64,000 bases of DNA from Phycisphaerae bacterium (GCA_028277645.1 JANQFV010000028.1:1-64000), one strand, 5' to 3'; positions 53,473 to 62,713 are shown, numbered from the stretch's first letter. Translations and numbers: made by a program. The notes: generated from the sequence alone by a model not told the origin.

Positions 53473-54045
53473 TCGAGGCCGGACCAGGCGCACAAAAAAG
53501 GGTGGCGGCAGGAGTGGTCCACGGGGAAGGGAACGTAAGGTTTCGAGCGAGGGGGCGACCATCGGATAGGATTATGCCGTCAGGCAAACCCGCCCGCTGG
53601 CCAGAGGACGCGGCTCCTGCGAGCCACCCGTCAAGACACCGTGATGTGAAAGAGCGCTTGAGCACGGGGTGCGTCGGTTCGGCATCCTTGTCGAACCGAC
53701 GCACTGGGTCGCTGGCTACTCCTCCTTGAGCCGCTCGCGTGACCACGATCCACGCAGGTGATCCGCGAAGCCAAGCCTCGTGCCGTTTCGTCGCAACCCG
53801 GTCGAAAGGCGCTGCCTGTACTGCCATATTTTATCACAATTACGCTGAATGAAAATACCCAGACTCACATAATATGGCCACAGATGTGGAATTATGGAAA
53901 ATTTGCTGGGTCACCAGCGTACATGCGACGTATGAGCCGATAGTCCGATAACGGACTGCCATTCTCCACAACGATTTCATAAGCTGATTTAGAAGAACAT
54001 CTTATGGAGTTGAGCGACTCCAAAACGTTACTGTCACGCGGGAAG
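53473..54045. other. 573-base gap with hairpin and AT-rich island
   Basis: No gene is supported here. It holds a perfect 13-base inverted repeat (53669-53704) and an AT-rich island (about 53820-54035), unlike the rest of the window. Short frames on both strands lack ribosome binding sites or family resemblance. Confidence 0.6.
53669..53704. repeat. Perfect 13-base inverted repeat, 10-base loop
   Basis: GTGCGTCGGTTCG at 53669-53681 is the exact reverse complement of CGAACCGACGCAC at 53692-53704. It lies about 200 bases after the large exported protein gene. It could end transcription or fold in an RNA, but no T tract follows. Confidence 0.7.
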
Positions 54046-54615
54046 CTACGGCCCCAGGTTACCGTGCCCCACACGCCGCAGTACCTTGCGCAAGAACAGG
54101 TAGTTCTCGCCGCGGTAAGACGTTACTTCCGCTGAAATTACGAATTCTGTGAATCCGGCCTCGTGCTCGCGCTCCATCGTCTCCAGCAGCTTGTTGGGCA
54201 GCAGACGCAGTTTCAAATCCTGAGGCGGGTCTCCGCCGAGCGAGAACAGGAAATACGGCACCGAGTCTTCGAACGCGAGTCGACCCGCCCGCTCGACTAG
54301 CGAGGTTCCGTCGACTAGCAGGAGTTCGTCACGGCGCTCCTCGGCGGCGGTGGCGGCCTGCTCTTCGGCAGAGATTCTAGGCTGAATCGGGCGAGCCTGT
54401 TCCTGACGCAGCAGGTCGCGCAAGAGTTCTGCCTGGGGCGGTTTTCGAAACGTCCTCGGCTCGGCTGTCTGGGTGGTTGGTTGGGATGCGGCGGATTCCT
54501 CACCCGGCGGTTCCGTCGGAGGAGCCTGCTCCTGGGCAATGGAGCGGACAAACACCAAGGCGAGGACGATGACCAGCACCGCCGCCGAAATCCGAGATCC
54601 CATTCGCAGTTCCAT
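54046..54615 (-). CDS. Exported protein, unknown function
   Basis: This 189-residue protein has an N-terminal hydrophobic signal or anchor (ISAAVLVIVLALVFVRSIA). A Pro/Thr/Glu-rich spacer follows (about 30-60), a charged helical part (about 60-100), then a compact C-terminal domain (about 100-189, LVDGTSLVERAGRLAFEDS and YRGENYLFLRKVLRR). CGGAGACTG precedes the ATG. I do not recognise a family. It is divergent from the acetyltransferase gene. Confidence 0.78.
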   Translation of the reverse strand: MELRMGSRISAAVLVIVLALVFVRSIAQEQAPPTEPPGEESAASQPTTQTAEPRTFRKPPQAELLRDLLRQEQARPIQPRISAEEQAATAAEERRDELLLVDGTSLVERAGRLAFEDSVPYFLFSLGGDPPQDLKLRLLPNKLLETMEREHEAGFTEFVISAEVTSYRGENYLFLRKVLRRVGHGNLGP

Positions 54616-54726
54616 GATCAGTCTCCGTAGCTGCTCACCGTGTAGGGTGCGCGTCGATTACGCAGCCTATTCGCTCGGAGATTAGGCGTCCATCGTGCCG
54701 ATAGATACACCATCGGGAGTGCGAAG

Positions 54727-55443
54727 ATGCAGTCCGTGGTCATCTATGGCGCCGGGGGTCTGGGGTGTCAGGTCGAGGACTTCCTGCAGCAACACCCAGG
54801 TTACCGCCCCGCCGCCTTTCTCGACTCCAATCCATCCAAGCGCGGACTGACCGTTGCCGGGCTGCCGGTACGCGGCGGGCTGGAATGCATTCCGCTGCTC
54901 GCGCAGGAAGGGATCTCCTGCGCGGTCGTAGCCGTCGGCGACTGCGCCGCACGCGTCGCGCTGGCCGAATCCCTGCGACGCATGGAGATGCAGCTCGTCT
55001 CGGCGATCCATCCGCTGGCGACGATCTCCCCGTCCGCAAAGATCGGCCAGCACGTGATCATCGGCCCACGCGCCACGGTGTGTGTCCATTCACAGATCGG
55101 CGACCATGTTGTGATGCTGGCGGGGGCTATCGCTGAGCACGACAACCGCATCGAGCGCGGAGCGTTCATCGGGCCGGCGGTGCGGCTGGCCGGCACGGTC
55201 ACCGTGGGGAAAAACGCGACACTGGAGATCGGATCGACCGTGATTCCCGGGCGGACCATCGGACGCGGAGCGCACGTAACTGCCGGCGCAGTCGTGATTC
55301 AGGATGTCCCGGCGGAGAGCACCGCGGGCGGTGTACCTGCTCTGGCAGAGACATCGACGGAGTCTAACTTCGTGTCGCAGGTTGACGCTCCCGCCGATCC
55401 GTCCGCGGCAGTCGAAGCGTCAGCAGCGCTTCACGCTGACTGA
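54727..55443 (+). CDS. NeuD/PglD-like sugar O- or N-acyltransferase
   Basis: This 238-residue protein has a Rossmann-like N-terminal domain (VVIYGAGGLGCQVEDFL) that binds the sugar nucleotide. A left-handed beta-helix of hexapeptide repeats follows (about 98-200, ISPSAKIGQHVIIGPRATVC and so on). The catalytic-type His lies in AIAEHDNRIERGAFIGP. The family acylates nucleotide sugars or sialic acid in surface glycan pathways. It stands alone without a glycan cluster. Its last 13 bases overlap the convergent ABC permease gene. Confidence 0.88.
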   Translation: MQSVVIYGAGGLGCQVEDFLQQHPGYRPAAFLDSNPSKRGLTVAGLPVRGGLECIPLLAQEGISCAVVAVGDCAARVALAESLRRMEMQLVSAIHPLATISPSAKIGQHVIIGPRATVCVHSQIGDHVVMLAGAIAEHDNRIERGAFIGPAVRLAGTVTVGKNATLEIGSTVIPGRTIGRGAHVTAGAVVIQDVPAESTAGGVPALAETSTESNFVSQVDAPADPSAAVEASAALHAD

Positions 55444-57296
55444 CGCCGCACCGTCATATCAAACCCCCGCACCATACTCTTGTAGAGCGCGAACGTGATC
55501 GCGAGATAGCCGGCGGCAGCAACCGCGCAAAACACCGCGCGCGTCACGCGAAACGAGAGCACCGCTGCGGTCGCCGTCGTGCCGCCGGCCGCCGTGGTGT
55601 TGCGGTCAAAGATGCTCCATGGATCAATCAGCGCCTGCATCGCCGGGAACGGCGTAAACGGCAAAACGACCGCAGACACGCTCGCGCTGCCGCGCCCCAT
55701 TGCCAGTCCACAGGCGGTCAGCAGACCGGCGGCGCCCATCACAATGGCCGTGCTGGTCATCACCGCTCGCACGGTCTTCTTCGACAACAGTGAGAAGTGC
55801 AACCCGATCATCGCGCCCAGCGATGCGAACGCGATCATCAGAATCGGAACAGCGACCACGGCTTCCGGCGTCGTCACGTTCGGTACGCCGGCGCGAATCA
55901 GGTCGACGAGCGCGAACAGCGCAACGGTCAACGTCGGCACGCCGATCAACGGAATCACGAGCCGCACAAGCCCCTGCAGCATGCCGGCAACGATGTAGAG
56001 GCTGGTCAGCGGCGTGGACAGCAACAGTTCGATCGTCAGCGATTCCTTCTCGCGGGTCAGCGTCGTGGCCGCGGTATTCGTGACGACCAGCAGCACGACG
56101 GCGAACTCGATCCAGACCAGCGCGGTGAGCACAAACCGCGTCGTCTGCGGGAACGCAGTACTGAGTCCCCAAGCGCCGGTATGGTGCGCAATAAGCAGCG
56201 TTACACCGCCGATCAACCCTGCGCACAGGAACGCCAAACGCAGTAGCGATCGTCCGCCGGCCGAGGCGCGCGTGGCGGCCTCGCGCCAAGCGATGGGGTT
56301 GTTCCAGACACGGCGTGGTTTGCGTCGCCGCGCGTCCGCGCGCTGTGGCAACACACGCTCGGTCAGACGGGAGAAGATTGTGGATTCCCCCTCTTTCGCG
56401 CCGCGCCGCACGTACGCGAGGCTGATGAGGACCATCGCCGCCGAAACCAGCGTCGTCAGCACCATGTAGCCGTATTGGGGATAGGCGAGCAGAACGCGCG
56501 CCGGCCAGCCATAACTATGGACGTCCGAGACCGGCGGCGCGGGCGTCTGCCCGGTGATTACGAACAGCGCCAGGAACGGGTGCAGCGGTGCCAGCCAGCT
56601 CATCTGCATGGGCTTCGTGCCGCCAGTAATCGGCAGTACTTCGCCAGTGGGCGCCTCAGCCACCGGCGTCGCGAGTCCGATGGCGCCCACGCCGAGCAGA
56701 TACACGGCCACGCCGACGAAGAATGCGAAGATCGTCCGACGTGTACCGATCCGCAAGAAGCTGATCATGATCGCGACCGATCCGGCCAGCAGTGCTGTGC
56801 AGGCGGCCAGCCCGAAACTCTCGAAAATCTCTTTGGTGGTCACACCGCCGTAGATCATCGTGATGCAGAAGATCGGGAGCCCCGCGAGCAGCAGCGCCCA
56901 GACAAAAAACAACCGGCTGAACAATGAGCCAAGCACGATCTGGGCCGAGCTCAGCGGCGTTGTCAGCAGGATGTGGAACGTGTTGGCGTCCTTTTCCTGC
57001 GTGATTGCGCCGGCGCAGAAGACCGGCGCGATGAAGCTCATCAGGAAGAGCTGCACAATGCTGACCGCAACGAAGGTGCGCGTGGCTTGCTTCGCCAGCT
57101 CGGCGAGCGTCTGATCGCGCGTCCCGAGCAGCAGTCCACCCATCACGAGAAACACGACCATCAACGCGAGCAGATAGATCAACCTGGCCCAGAGATGCTG
57201 AATGCGCTTCCCGCCCGTGCTGACTACGCGCACGACGATCGGATTCCCCGGCAGGAGGTGCCAGAACCACAGGCCGATGTCACGCAGAATGCCCAT
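55431..57296 (-). CDS. ABC-2-type transporter permease (double-length)
   Basis: This 621-residue membrane protein has about twelve hydrophobic segments in two halves (about 30-300 and 355-610), each like an ABC-2 permease (VQLFLMSFIAPVFCAGAITQ; EKDANTFHILLTTPLSSAQI; then EKESLTIELLLSTPLTSLYI). The repeated TLxxEK(D/E)xxTxExLLxTPL pattern shows it is a tandem duplication. It is the last gene of a three-gene exporter operon, 53 bases after the ATPase gene. Confidence 0.9.
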   Translation of the reverse strand: MGILRDIGLWFWHLLPGNPIVVRVVSTGGKRIQHLWARLIYLLALMVVFLVMGGLLLGTRDQTLAELAKQATRTFVAVSIVQLFLMSFIAPVFCAGAITQEKDANTFHILLTTPLSSAQIVLGSLFSRLFFVWALLLAGLPIFCITMIYGGVTTKEIFESFGLAACTALLAGSVAIMISFLRIGTRRTIFAFFVGVAVYLLGVGAIGLATPVAEAPTGEVLPITGGTKPMQMSWLAPLHPFLALFVITGQTPAPPVSDVHSYGWPARVLLAYPQYGYMVLTTLVSAAMVLISLAYVRRGAKEGESTIFSRLTERVLPQRADARRRKPRRVWNNPIAWREAATRASAGGRSLLRLAFLCAGLIGGVTLLIAHHTGAWGLSTAFPQTTRFVLTALVWIEFAVVLLVVTNTAATTLTREKESLTIELLLSTPLTSLYIVAGMLQGLVRLVIPLIGVPTLTVALFALVDLIRAGVPNVTTPEAVVAVPILMIAFASLGAMIGLHFSLLSKKTVRAVMTSTAIVMGAAGLLTACGLAMGRGSASVSAVVLPFTPFPAMQALIDPWSIFDRNTTAAGGTTATAAVLSFRVTRAVFCAVAAAGYLAITFALYKSMVRGFDMTVRRQSA

Positions 57297-57349
57297 CTAC
57301 GCTCGTCCTCGCCGGTCGCGGAATGCGTGCCCGAGGCCAACACGCGGAC

Positions 57350-58279
57350 TCACTGTACGATCCCCTTCGTCAGGCGCATGAATGCGGTTTCCAGGTTGAC
57401 TTCCTCCTGTTTGATCTCGTGAATGCGCAGCTTGTTAGCCAACATTGCGTGGGCAATGAAGCTGAAGTCAGTGGTCGTGCTATCGAGCGCCAGCACGATT
57501 GCGCCGTCGCGGATCTGCACGTTCTCCACGTGCTTCAGACTGGACAGCAACTGCTGGGCCTTCTCCTGATCATCCGGCGTAACAACGTGTACAACCGTGC
57601 CGAGCTGCGCACGGCGCAAGGCATCGCGCACCGAGCCCTGAAAGATCAGCTCGCCCTGCTCGATGATGCCGATGCTCGTGCAGAGGTCCGCCAGCTCGGG
57701 CAGGATGTGCGAGCTGATCAGGATCGTCTTGCCCATGCGATGCAGCTCTTTGAGCAGTTCGCGAATCTCGATCCGCGCGCGGGGGTCCAGCCCGCTGGCC
57801 GGCTCGTCAAGCATCAGCACCTTCGGGTCGTGCAGCAAGACGCGGGCGATGCTGAGCCGTTGCTTCATGCCGCGTGACAAACCGTCGACCAGGTCCTCCT
57901 TCTTGTGGACGAGATCTGTCAGCTCGAGCACGTCGCCGACGATCCGATCACGTTTCTTTCCGGTGATGTTGTACGCCGCCGCGAAGAACTCAAGATATTC
58001 CTGAACAACCATGTCCTCGTACGCACCGAAGAAGTCGGGCACGTAGCCGATGAGCGGGCGAATCTTGCGCGACTCGTAGCCGACGACGTGGTTGCACACA
58101 CGGGCCTCACCCCACGTCGGCTGAAGCAACGTTGCGAGAATTCGGATCGTCGTGGTCTTGCCGGCACCGTTCGGCCCGATGTACCCGAAGCACTCGCCCT
58201 CCTCGATGTTGAGGTGGAGGTTGTTCAGGGCCACCAACTTGCCGTAGCGTTTGGTCAGGTTGATCGTCTGAATGATCAA
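57350..58279 (-). CDS. ABC transporter ATP-binding protein
   Basis: This 309-residue ATPase has Walker A GPNGAGKTTT (about 35-44), the signature LSRGMKQRLSIARVLL and Walker B VLMLDEPASGLDP. The C-terminal part (about 225-309) resembles that of ABC-2 exporters of the NatA/CcmA type. Its ATG overlaps the stop of the upstream gene (ATGA), and the permease gene follows. It powers the exporter encoded by the neighbours. Confidence 0.95.
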   Translation of the reverse strand: MIIQTINLTKRYGKLVALNNLHLNIEEGECFGYIGPNGAGKTTTIRILATLLQPTWGEARVCNHVVGYESRKIRPLIGYVPDFFGAYEDMVVQEYLEFFAAAYNITGKKRDRIVGDVLELTDLVHKKEDLVDGLSRGMKQRLSIARVLLHDPKVLMLDEPASGLDPRARIEIRELLKELHRMGKTILISSHILPELADLCTSIGIIEQGELIFQGSVRDALRRAQLGTVVHVVTPDDQEKAQQLLSSLKHVENVQIRDGAIVLALDSTTTDFSFIAHAMLANKLRIHEIKQEEVNLETAFMRLTKGIVQ

Positions 58280-60636
58280 GGCAACGAGCCTCCGACAGAG
58301 GGCGGTGATCCCGTATAGCTCAGCGGGATGCGCACGCGGAAGAATGTCAGGCCGCGCCCGGCCCGCAGGGAACTACCATTTCGCTCCAACTCGACGGGCC
58401 CGGGCGTGTTGCTCCATGCCAGCAGGAGCGCCTCGCCCCGCACAAGCCGGTGCGTAAGATCCAGCGCCGGCAGACCGTCAGTCGAAAGCGCCTGGCCGGC
58501 CGAGTCGAAGCGCCCCAGATCATCATCGCCGCCGCACGACAACAGCAGACGGTTAGTCGACGCCAGTAGCAGCCCTCGTTCCGTCGCTCCCAATGACTGG
58601 CCAGTGGCAACCTGGAGAATGCTCGGAGACATCCAACGCTGCTGTTCGGCCCAGAGCGTGCGCAAGTCCGGCATGGTCCGACGGCGCGGTTTGGTCAGCG
58701 CCGACCAGGTTCCGAACAATCGATCGATCTCGGCGTATTCGGTGCGACCGAGCTCCGATCGTTGCTCTCCCGCGCCGATGCCCGGTATGCGAAGTACGAG
58801 CACATTACACGCCGGCGGCGCAGTCGGGTATTCCGCAGGCCGATCGTAAAGCGTGCTCAGCCCTGTTACGCGCAATGGAACGCCAACCTGCTCCTGCCGT
58901 GGATCGATGTAGAGGAGGTAGCCGTCATCCAGGTCGACCTCCAGCTCGTTTGCAAGCCAACTGTTTTGACCGATCCGCCCGCTGCGTCGACTCGCGGTCA
59001 GATTCCCACGCACTGTACCGGTGAGCTGCCCGTTCCAATGGCCTTCGGCCTGTTTCAGTGTGGCACGCAGCAGGACATCACTGAGCGTTGCACGCGTCGG
59101 CGTCGCGGCGTACAGGGCCGGCGTCACGTATTCGCTGCGCTGACGCGGTCCGCGGCTCAGCGGGCGCAGAAAAGTGTCGTCGCCCGGAAGGGACAACTCG
59201 ACAGTTCGGCGCACCGGGCTGGCGTAGCCGAACAGGCAGTAGCCGCGCGCATCAGTCTCGCCCGACTCCAGGTCCAACACGCACAACGTCTGCACGCCGC
59301 GGTTAAACACCCCGCGCAGCAGGCTGACAGTCGTCAGGCTCAGCGCGCTCGCCAGCACCGCCAGCCCGGCGAACACCGGCCAGCTCAGGTGCGCCTTCTT
59401 GTTGCGGCTGAGCCACCACCAACTCGCCACTGTGGCGGCGGCGACGTACGCGACGACGAAAAGAAACACCGTCACACCACCGAGGGCTGCCTTGCTGGTG
59501 AAACCCACCTCGCGCACAACGTCGGGAGCAACGTAGCGCTGGTCAATCAGCATACCCGTCATGCTGTCGAGTTGATTGTTCCGGTATTTCTCGGTGAGTT
59601 TATTGAGGTCGAGCAGCGCGGGAAAAAACTCATCAGTCTTGAGCGGCACCGACAGGAGATCGCGCAACGCCGCGCCGGTTGCGATGACACGTCCGGAGTC
59701 GACCAGCCGCATGGAGATGAGGTTCAGCGCACCGTCGGGGCCGTAGTCACCGAGCACACGGTGCGCGTCGCGTGCCAGCTTGGCGGTCGTAACAGAGATC
59801 GGCAGCGCGTACGCCGTCACCGACGGGTTCACGGCCATCCGTCGCAGGAAGACGTCCAAGCGTGTCACATCGACGGTCGGTCCCGGCCCTTCGAGGGGCA
59901 GCATCTCTGCCAATCCGGGCCGCCGCCGGACTGCCTCGTAGCCGGCGCCAAGTCCGACGACGAGCTGCCCGCCGTTGCGGACCCACCGCACGAGCGCGTC
60001 GAGCTGCGCGAGACTGACTTCCGACTCGTCGGGGCGATCCCAAACAACCACGTCGACCGCTTCGAGCCCCCACCAGCGATCAGGCAGATCCGCAGCCGCG
60101 ATCGACGAGACGACGACGTTGCGGTAATACTCAGACGTCCCATCGTTTGGCGCGCCGGGGCTCCACGATGACGACTGGAGCAGGTCGAGCCGCTTGATCG
60201 GCACGCGGCTGATGTCCAAGACGAGCAGATCGTCGGCCAGGATGGCCTGCGGTCCCGGTATCGGGCAGTCCAGCCGCGTCACGAGCCGCCCTTCCGCGTC
60301 GAGCACGTCGATTGTCGTCGGCAGCTCGGCTTCGCTGTTGGCGGTAACGTAACACCAGGCCCGCCGAACGCCGGTCTCGGGCGTGACCGTGACTTGCGGT
60401 TGCGTGAAGGCCACGCGATCGCCGTCGAGATCGGGACAGATCGCCCGCAACTGCCCAGAGAACACGTCGCTGCCCTGCACGCCGAGCGCCACCTGAATGG
60501 GCAGCCAGCGACCGTAGCGGAAGATCGTCGTGCCGGCAGCGGGGAAACCCATCGCCGTCACGTCACCCTGAATCGGTTGCGCGGCCGCACTCGCGGCGAG
60601 CATCACGACAGCCAGGATGGAGCATGTTCGGTACAT
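58276..60636 (-). CDS. Large exported membrane protein of ABC exporter operon
   Basis: This 786-residue protein has a signal peptide (cleavage near SAAAQ). A long periplasmic part follows with a Rossmann-like stretch (about 150-330, LLVLDISRVPIKRLDLLQSS and VDVVVWDRPDESEVSLAQLD). Two hydrophobic segments lie near the middle (about 415-480), then a beta-rich part. GGGAGGTCC precedes the ATG at 60636; the frame is open upstream. The middle resembles the glutamine-amidotransferase-like fold in GldG-type ABC-associated proteins, but the assignment is tentative. It probably works with the ATPase and permease that follow. Confidence 0.82.
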   Translation of the reverse strand: MYRTCSILAVVMLAASAAAQPIQGDVTAMGFPAAGTTIFRYGRWLPIQVALGVQGSDVFSGQLRAICPDLDGDRVAFTQPQVTVTPETGVRRAWCYVTANSEAELPTTIDVLDAEGRLVTRLDCPIPGPQAILADDLLVLDISRVPIKRLDLLQSSSWSPGAPNDGTSEYYRNVVVSSIAAADLPDRWWGLEAVDVVVWDRPDESEVSLAQLDALVRWVRNGGQLVVGLGAGYEAVRRRPGLAEMLPLEGPGPTVDVTRLDVFLRRMAVNPSVTAYALPISVTTAKLARDAHRVLGDYGPDGALNLISMRLVDSGRVIATGAALRDLLSVPLKTDEFFPALLDLNKLTEKYRNNQLDSMTGMLIDQRYVAPDVVREVGFTSKAALGGVTVFLFVVAYVAAATVASWWWLSRNKKAHLSWPVFAGLAVLASALSLTTVSLLRGVFNRGVQTLCVLDLESGETDARGYCLFGYASPVRRTVELSLPGDDTFLRPLSRGPRQRSEYVTPALYAATPTRATLSDVLLRATLKQAEGHWNGQLTGTVRGNLTASRRSGRIGQNSWLANELEVDLDDGYLLYIDPRQEQVGVPLRVTGLSTLYDRPAEYPTAPPACNVLVLRIPGIGAGEQRSELGRTEYAEIDRLFGTWSALTKPRRRTMPDLRTLWAEQQRWMSPSILQVATGQSLGATERGLLLASTNRLLLSCGGDDDLGRFDSAGQALSTDGLPALDLTHRLVRGEALLLAWSNTPGPVELERNGSSLRAGRGLTFFRVRIPLSYTGSPPSVGGSLP

Positions 60637-60780
60637 GGACCTCCCGCAGGTTATACGCGGTTGGGGCTGACCGGTTCCGCTACGGACACCGGTACCGCCG
60701 CTCGCGGCTGCGCGTATCAGAATCGAAGCGGTGTCCGGCGGCAACTTCCAACTTTGTGTAGATTCATCAGCGGCAGCAGC

Positions 60781-60809
60781 TTGACGCAATCGGTAGCTCT
60801 TGGCATACT
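60781..60809 (+). promoter_or_regulatory. Sigma70-like promoter of orphan transcript
   Basis: TTGACG at 60781-60786 and CATACT at 60804-60809 are 17 bases apart, matching the consensus at five and four positions. It faces right, away from the ABC operon, and no gene follows before the terminator at 60945. Confidence 0.4.
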
Positions 60810-60815
60810 AGCGGG

Positions 60816-60979
60816 TCTATTGGGAATTGTGCCTCTCAGAGAAAGTCCGATGTACGCCGTGAATATTATTCCGATCGACGTACCGTCCGGACCCGGGGTG
60901 CGCAGTTCCTCGTAGCAAGCAGCTTCAGCACGATTGAACCACCCACCCTGGCGACCGGCACGGTTGTCAGGGTTTTTTT
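60816..60979 (+). ncRNA. Candidate small RNA, unassigned
   Basis: The sequence between a sigma70-like promoter and a strong terminator could be a short RNA of about 160 bases. A GTACG/CGTAC stem is possible in the middle. It does not match 6S, tmRNA, RNase P or SRP RNA to my eye. A 21-codon frame from the ATG at 60850 may instead make it a leader-peptide mRNA. The evidence is positional only. Confidence 0.3.
60945..60979 (+). terminator. Rho-independent terminator
   Basis: A 12-base stem, ACCCTGGCGACC with GGTTGTCAGGGT (two G-U pairs), and a five-base loop are followed directly by a run of seven T. It is the clearest terminator in the window, yet no annotated gene lies upstream on this strand within several kilobases. 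Confidence 0.85.
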
Positions 60980-61011
60980 GTTGGCGGTGATAGCGTGCAG
61001 ATTCAGCGTTG

Positions 61012-61114
61012 TTCCGAACGCAGTATTCGGCGTCATTCCGAACGCAGTGAGGAATCTACCTGCGATTGGAAGGACCCGGAGGTGGATTCCTCCTCGCTAC
61101 GCTCGTCGGAATGA
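61012..61114. repeat. Short inverted-repeat element (MITE- or REP-like)
   Basis: TTCCGAACGCAGT occurs at 61012 and again at 61036. TCATTCCGAACGCAGTGAGG at 61033 is an imperfect inverted match of the end segment CCTCGCTACGCTCGTCGGAATGA (ending 61114), so the element can fold on itself. This TCATTCCGA...GAATGA form is common as an interspersed repeat. Confidence 0.6.
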
Positions 61115-61175
61115 TGGGTACCCGGGCACGCTGACAGGCACGCAATAGCGATCACCGCCCTATGGGATCAGGGAA

Positions 61176-62705
61176 ATGTCAACGCAGAACGCACATTCCC
61201 AAATGAGCGCGACTGACAACAGCCGCTCCATGACCGTCGAGCTGCTCGTGCTCGCTGCGCCGATCATTCTGATGACGGTGTCGCGCATGCTCATGGGCTT
61301 TGTCGACGTGTACATGGTCGCCAAGATCAGCACCGAGGCGCTGGCGGCCATCTCGCCGGCCGCGATGTTCGTCTTTGTATTGGCGTGCGTTGGGCTCGGA
61401 GTAGTGAACTCTGTGCAGACGTTCGTTTCGCAAGCTGACGGGCGCGGCGAACCTGAACAGGCCGGCGCGTACGCCTGGCAGACATTCTATATCGCCGGGC
61501 TTTTCGCACTGCTCACCTGGCCGGCCGCCGCCACGACCGAGATCTGGTTCGGTTGGCTGGCCCGTCTGGGCGAGCACACGCCTGCCGTGACTGCCCTGGA
61601 AATCCAGTACATCCGGATCGCGATCTGGTCCGTGCCGCCGTCGATCGTGTGTATCGGCCTGAACGGTTTCTTCATGGGATTGCAGAAGCCGTGGGTGACC
61701 TTCATCGCTGTGACGGCATCGCTCGTGGCCAACGTGTTCGGCAACTGGGTACTGATCTTCGGGCACCTCGGTTTTCCGGCGCTGGGTATCGAGGGCGCGG
61801 CATACGCAACCGTGGCAGCGTGGATCGTGCGCGCTGCGGTGCTGACGATCGCTATGCTGCTGCCGGCGTTCAGCCGTCGGTACAACACGCTGACGTCAAC
61901 GGCATTCAGTTGGGAGAAGACGCGCGGCTTGATCCGTATCGGCATCCCGGTCGCCTTTCAGTGGCTGTTCGACATCGGCTCGTGGGCCGCGTTCATGGCG
62001 CTGATCATGCCGAAATTCGGCGAGATCGCGATGGCCGCCAGCAACGTCGGGATGCAACTCATGCACCTGTCGTTCATGCCGGCAATCGGCATCGGACTCG
62101 CGCTCTGTTCGCAGGTCGGCTTCGTCATCGGCGAAGGTGAACCGCAGCGCGCGTATCGCCGCGCGTGGGTCGCCTTTCGCCTCACCGCGGCGTACATGGT
62201 GTTCATCGGGCTGCTGTTCTGGGCAGTGCCGGATGCGCTGCTCAAGGTCTTCACGCAGGATCCGGCCGTAATCGCGATGGGCCGCCGCGTGCTGTTCTGG
62301 GCGGCGATCTTCCAGCTCTTCGACGCGGCGGCGATCACGTTCGTCAACGCGCTGCGCGGCGCGGGCGATACGCGCTGGCCGGCGATCGTCACGGCCGTGC
62401 TGTGCTGGACGATCTTTATCGGTTGTGGCTGGGCGTCGGCGGAGTGGCTGCCGGATTGGGGCATCAACGGACCGTGGGCCATGTGTACGCTCTACATCAT
62501 CGTGGTCGGCGTCGCCCTGCTCGTCCGCTGGTACAGCGGCGCGTGGGAGCACATCCGACTCTTCGACGACGAGCACCCGGCCCCGCAGGCGGTCGAGGCG
62601 CCGGACGAGGCCCCCATGGCCGCAGGTACGGCCGGCGTGGAATACGTGGTTGAGGCGGATGAGACCGCACCGCAGGCCGCGCGAACCGCGGCCACGAGCG
62701 ATTAA
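61176..62705 (+). CDS. MATE-family efflux transporter
   Basis: This 509-residue membrane protein has twelve hydrophobic segments in two six-helix halves, typical of MATE antiporters that expel drugs or toxic metabolites using sodium or proton gradients. N-terminal motifs such as LAAPIILMTVSRMLMGFVDV and the later FQWLFDIGSWAAFMALIM support the family. The C-terminal 45 residues are soluble and Ala/Glu-rich. The ATG at 61176 is preceded by CAGGGAA. It is convergent with the PEP-CTERM gene, eight bases apart. Confidence 0.94.
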   Translation: MSTQNAHSQMSATDNSRSMTVELLVLAAPIILMTVSRMLMGFVDVYMVAKISTEALAAISPAAMFVFVLACVGLGVVNSVQTFVSQADGRGEPEQAGAYAWQTFYIAGLFALLTWPAAATTEIWFGWLARLGEHTPAVTALEIQYIRIAIWSVPPSIVCIGLNGFFMGLQKPWVTFIAVTASLVANVFGNWVLIFGHLGFPALGIEGAAYATVAAWIVRAAVLTIAMLLPAFSRRYNTLTSTAFSWEKTRGLIRIGIPVAFQWLFDIGSWAAFMALIMPKFGEIAMAASNVGMQLMHLSFMPAIGIGLALCSQVGFVIGEGEPQRAYRRAWVAFRLTAAYMVFIGLLFWAVPDALLKVFTQDPAVIAMGRRVLFWAAIFQLFDAAAITFVNALRGAGDTRWPAIVTAVLCWTIFIGCGWASAEWLPDWGINGPWAMCTLYIIVVGVALLVRWYSGAWEHIRLFDDEHPAPQAVEAPDEAPMAAGTAGVEYVVEADETAPQAARTAATSD

Positions 62706-62713
62706 CCAGCGCG

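Larger units (their letters stand above)
60637..61175. other. Intergenic region with orphan transcription unit and repeat
   Basis: These 539 bases separate the ABC operon from the MATE gene. They hold a sigma70-like promoter (60781-60809), about 165 bases of unassigned sequence, a strong terminator (60945-60979) and a short inverted repeat element (61012-61114). A 21-codon frame (60850-60915) lies inside the putative transcript. Confidence 0.6.

Noticed and set aside
58762-60171. 469-codon plus-strand frame
   Set aside because: It is antisense to the large protein of the ABC operon, which has a signal peptide, a strong ribosome binding site and operon overlaps.
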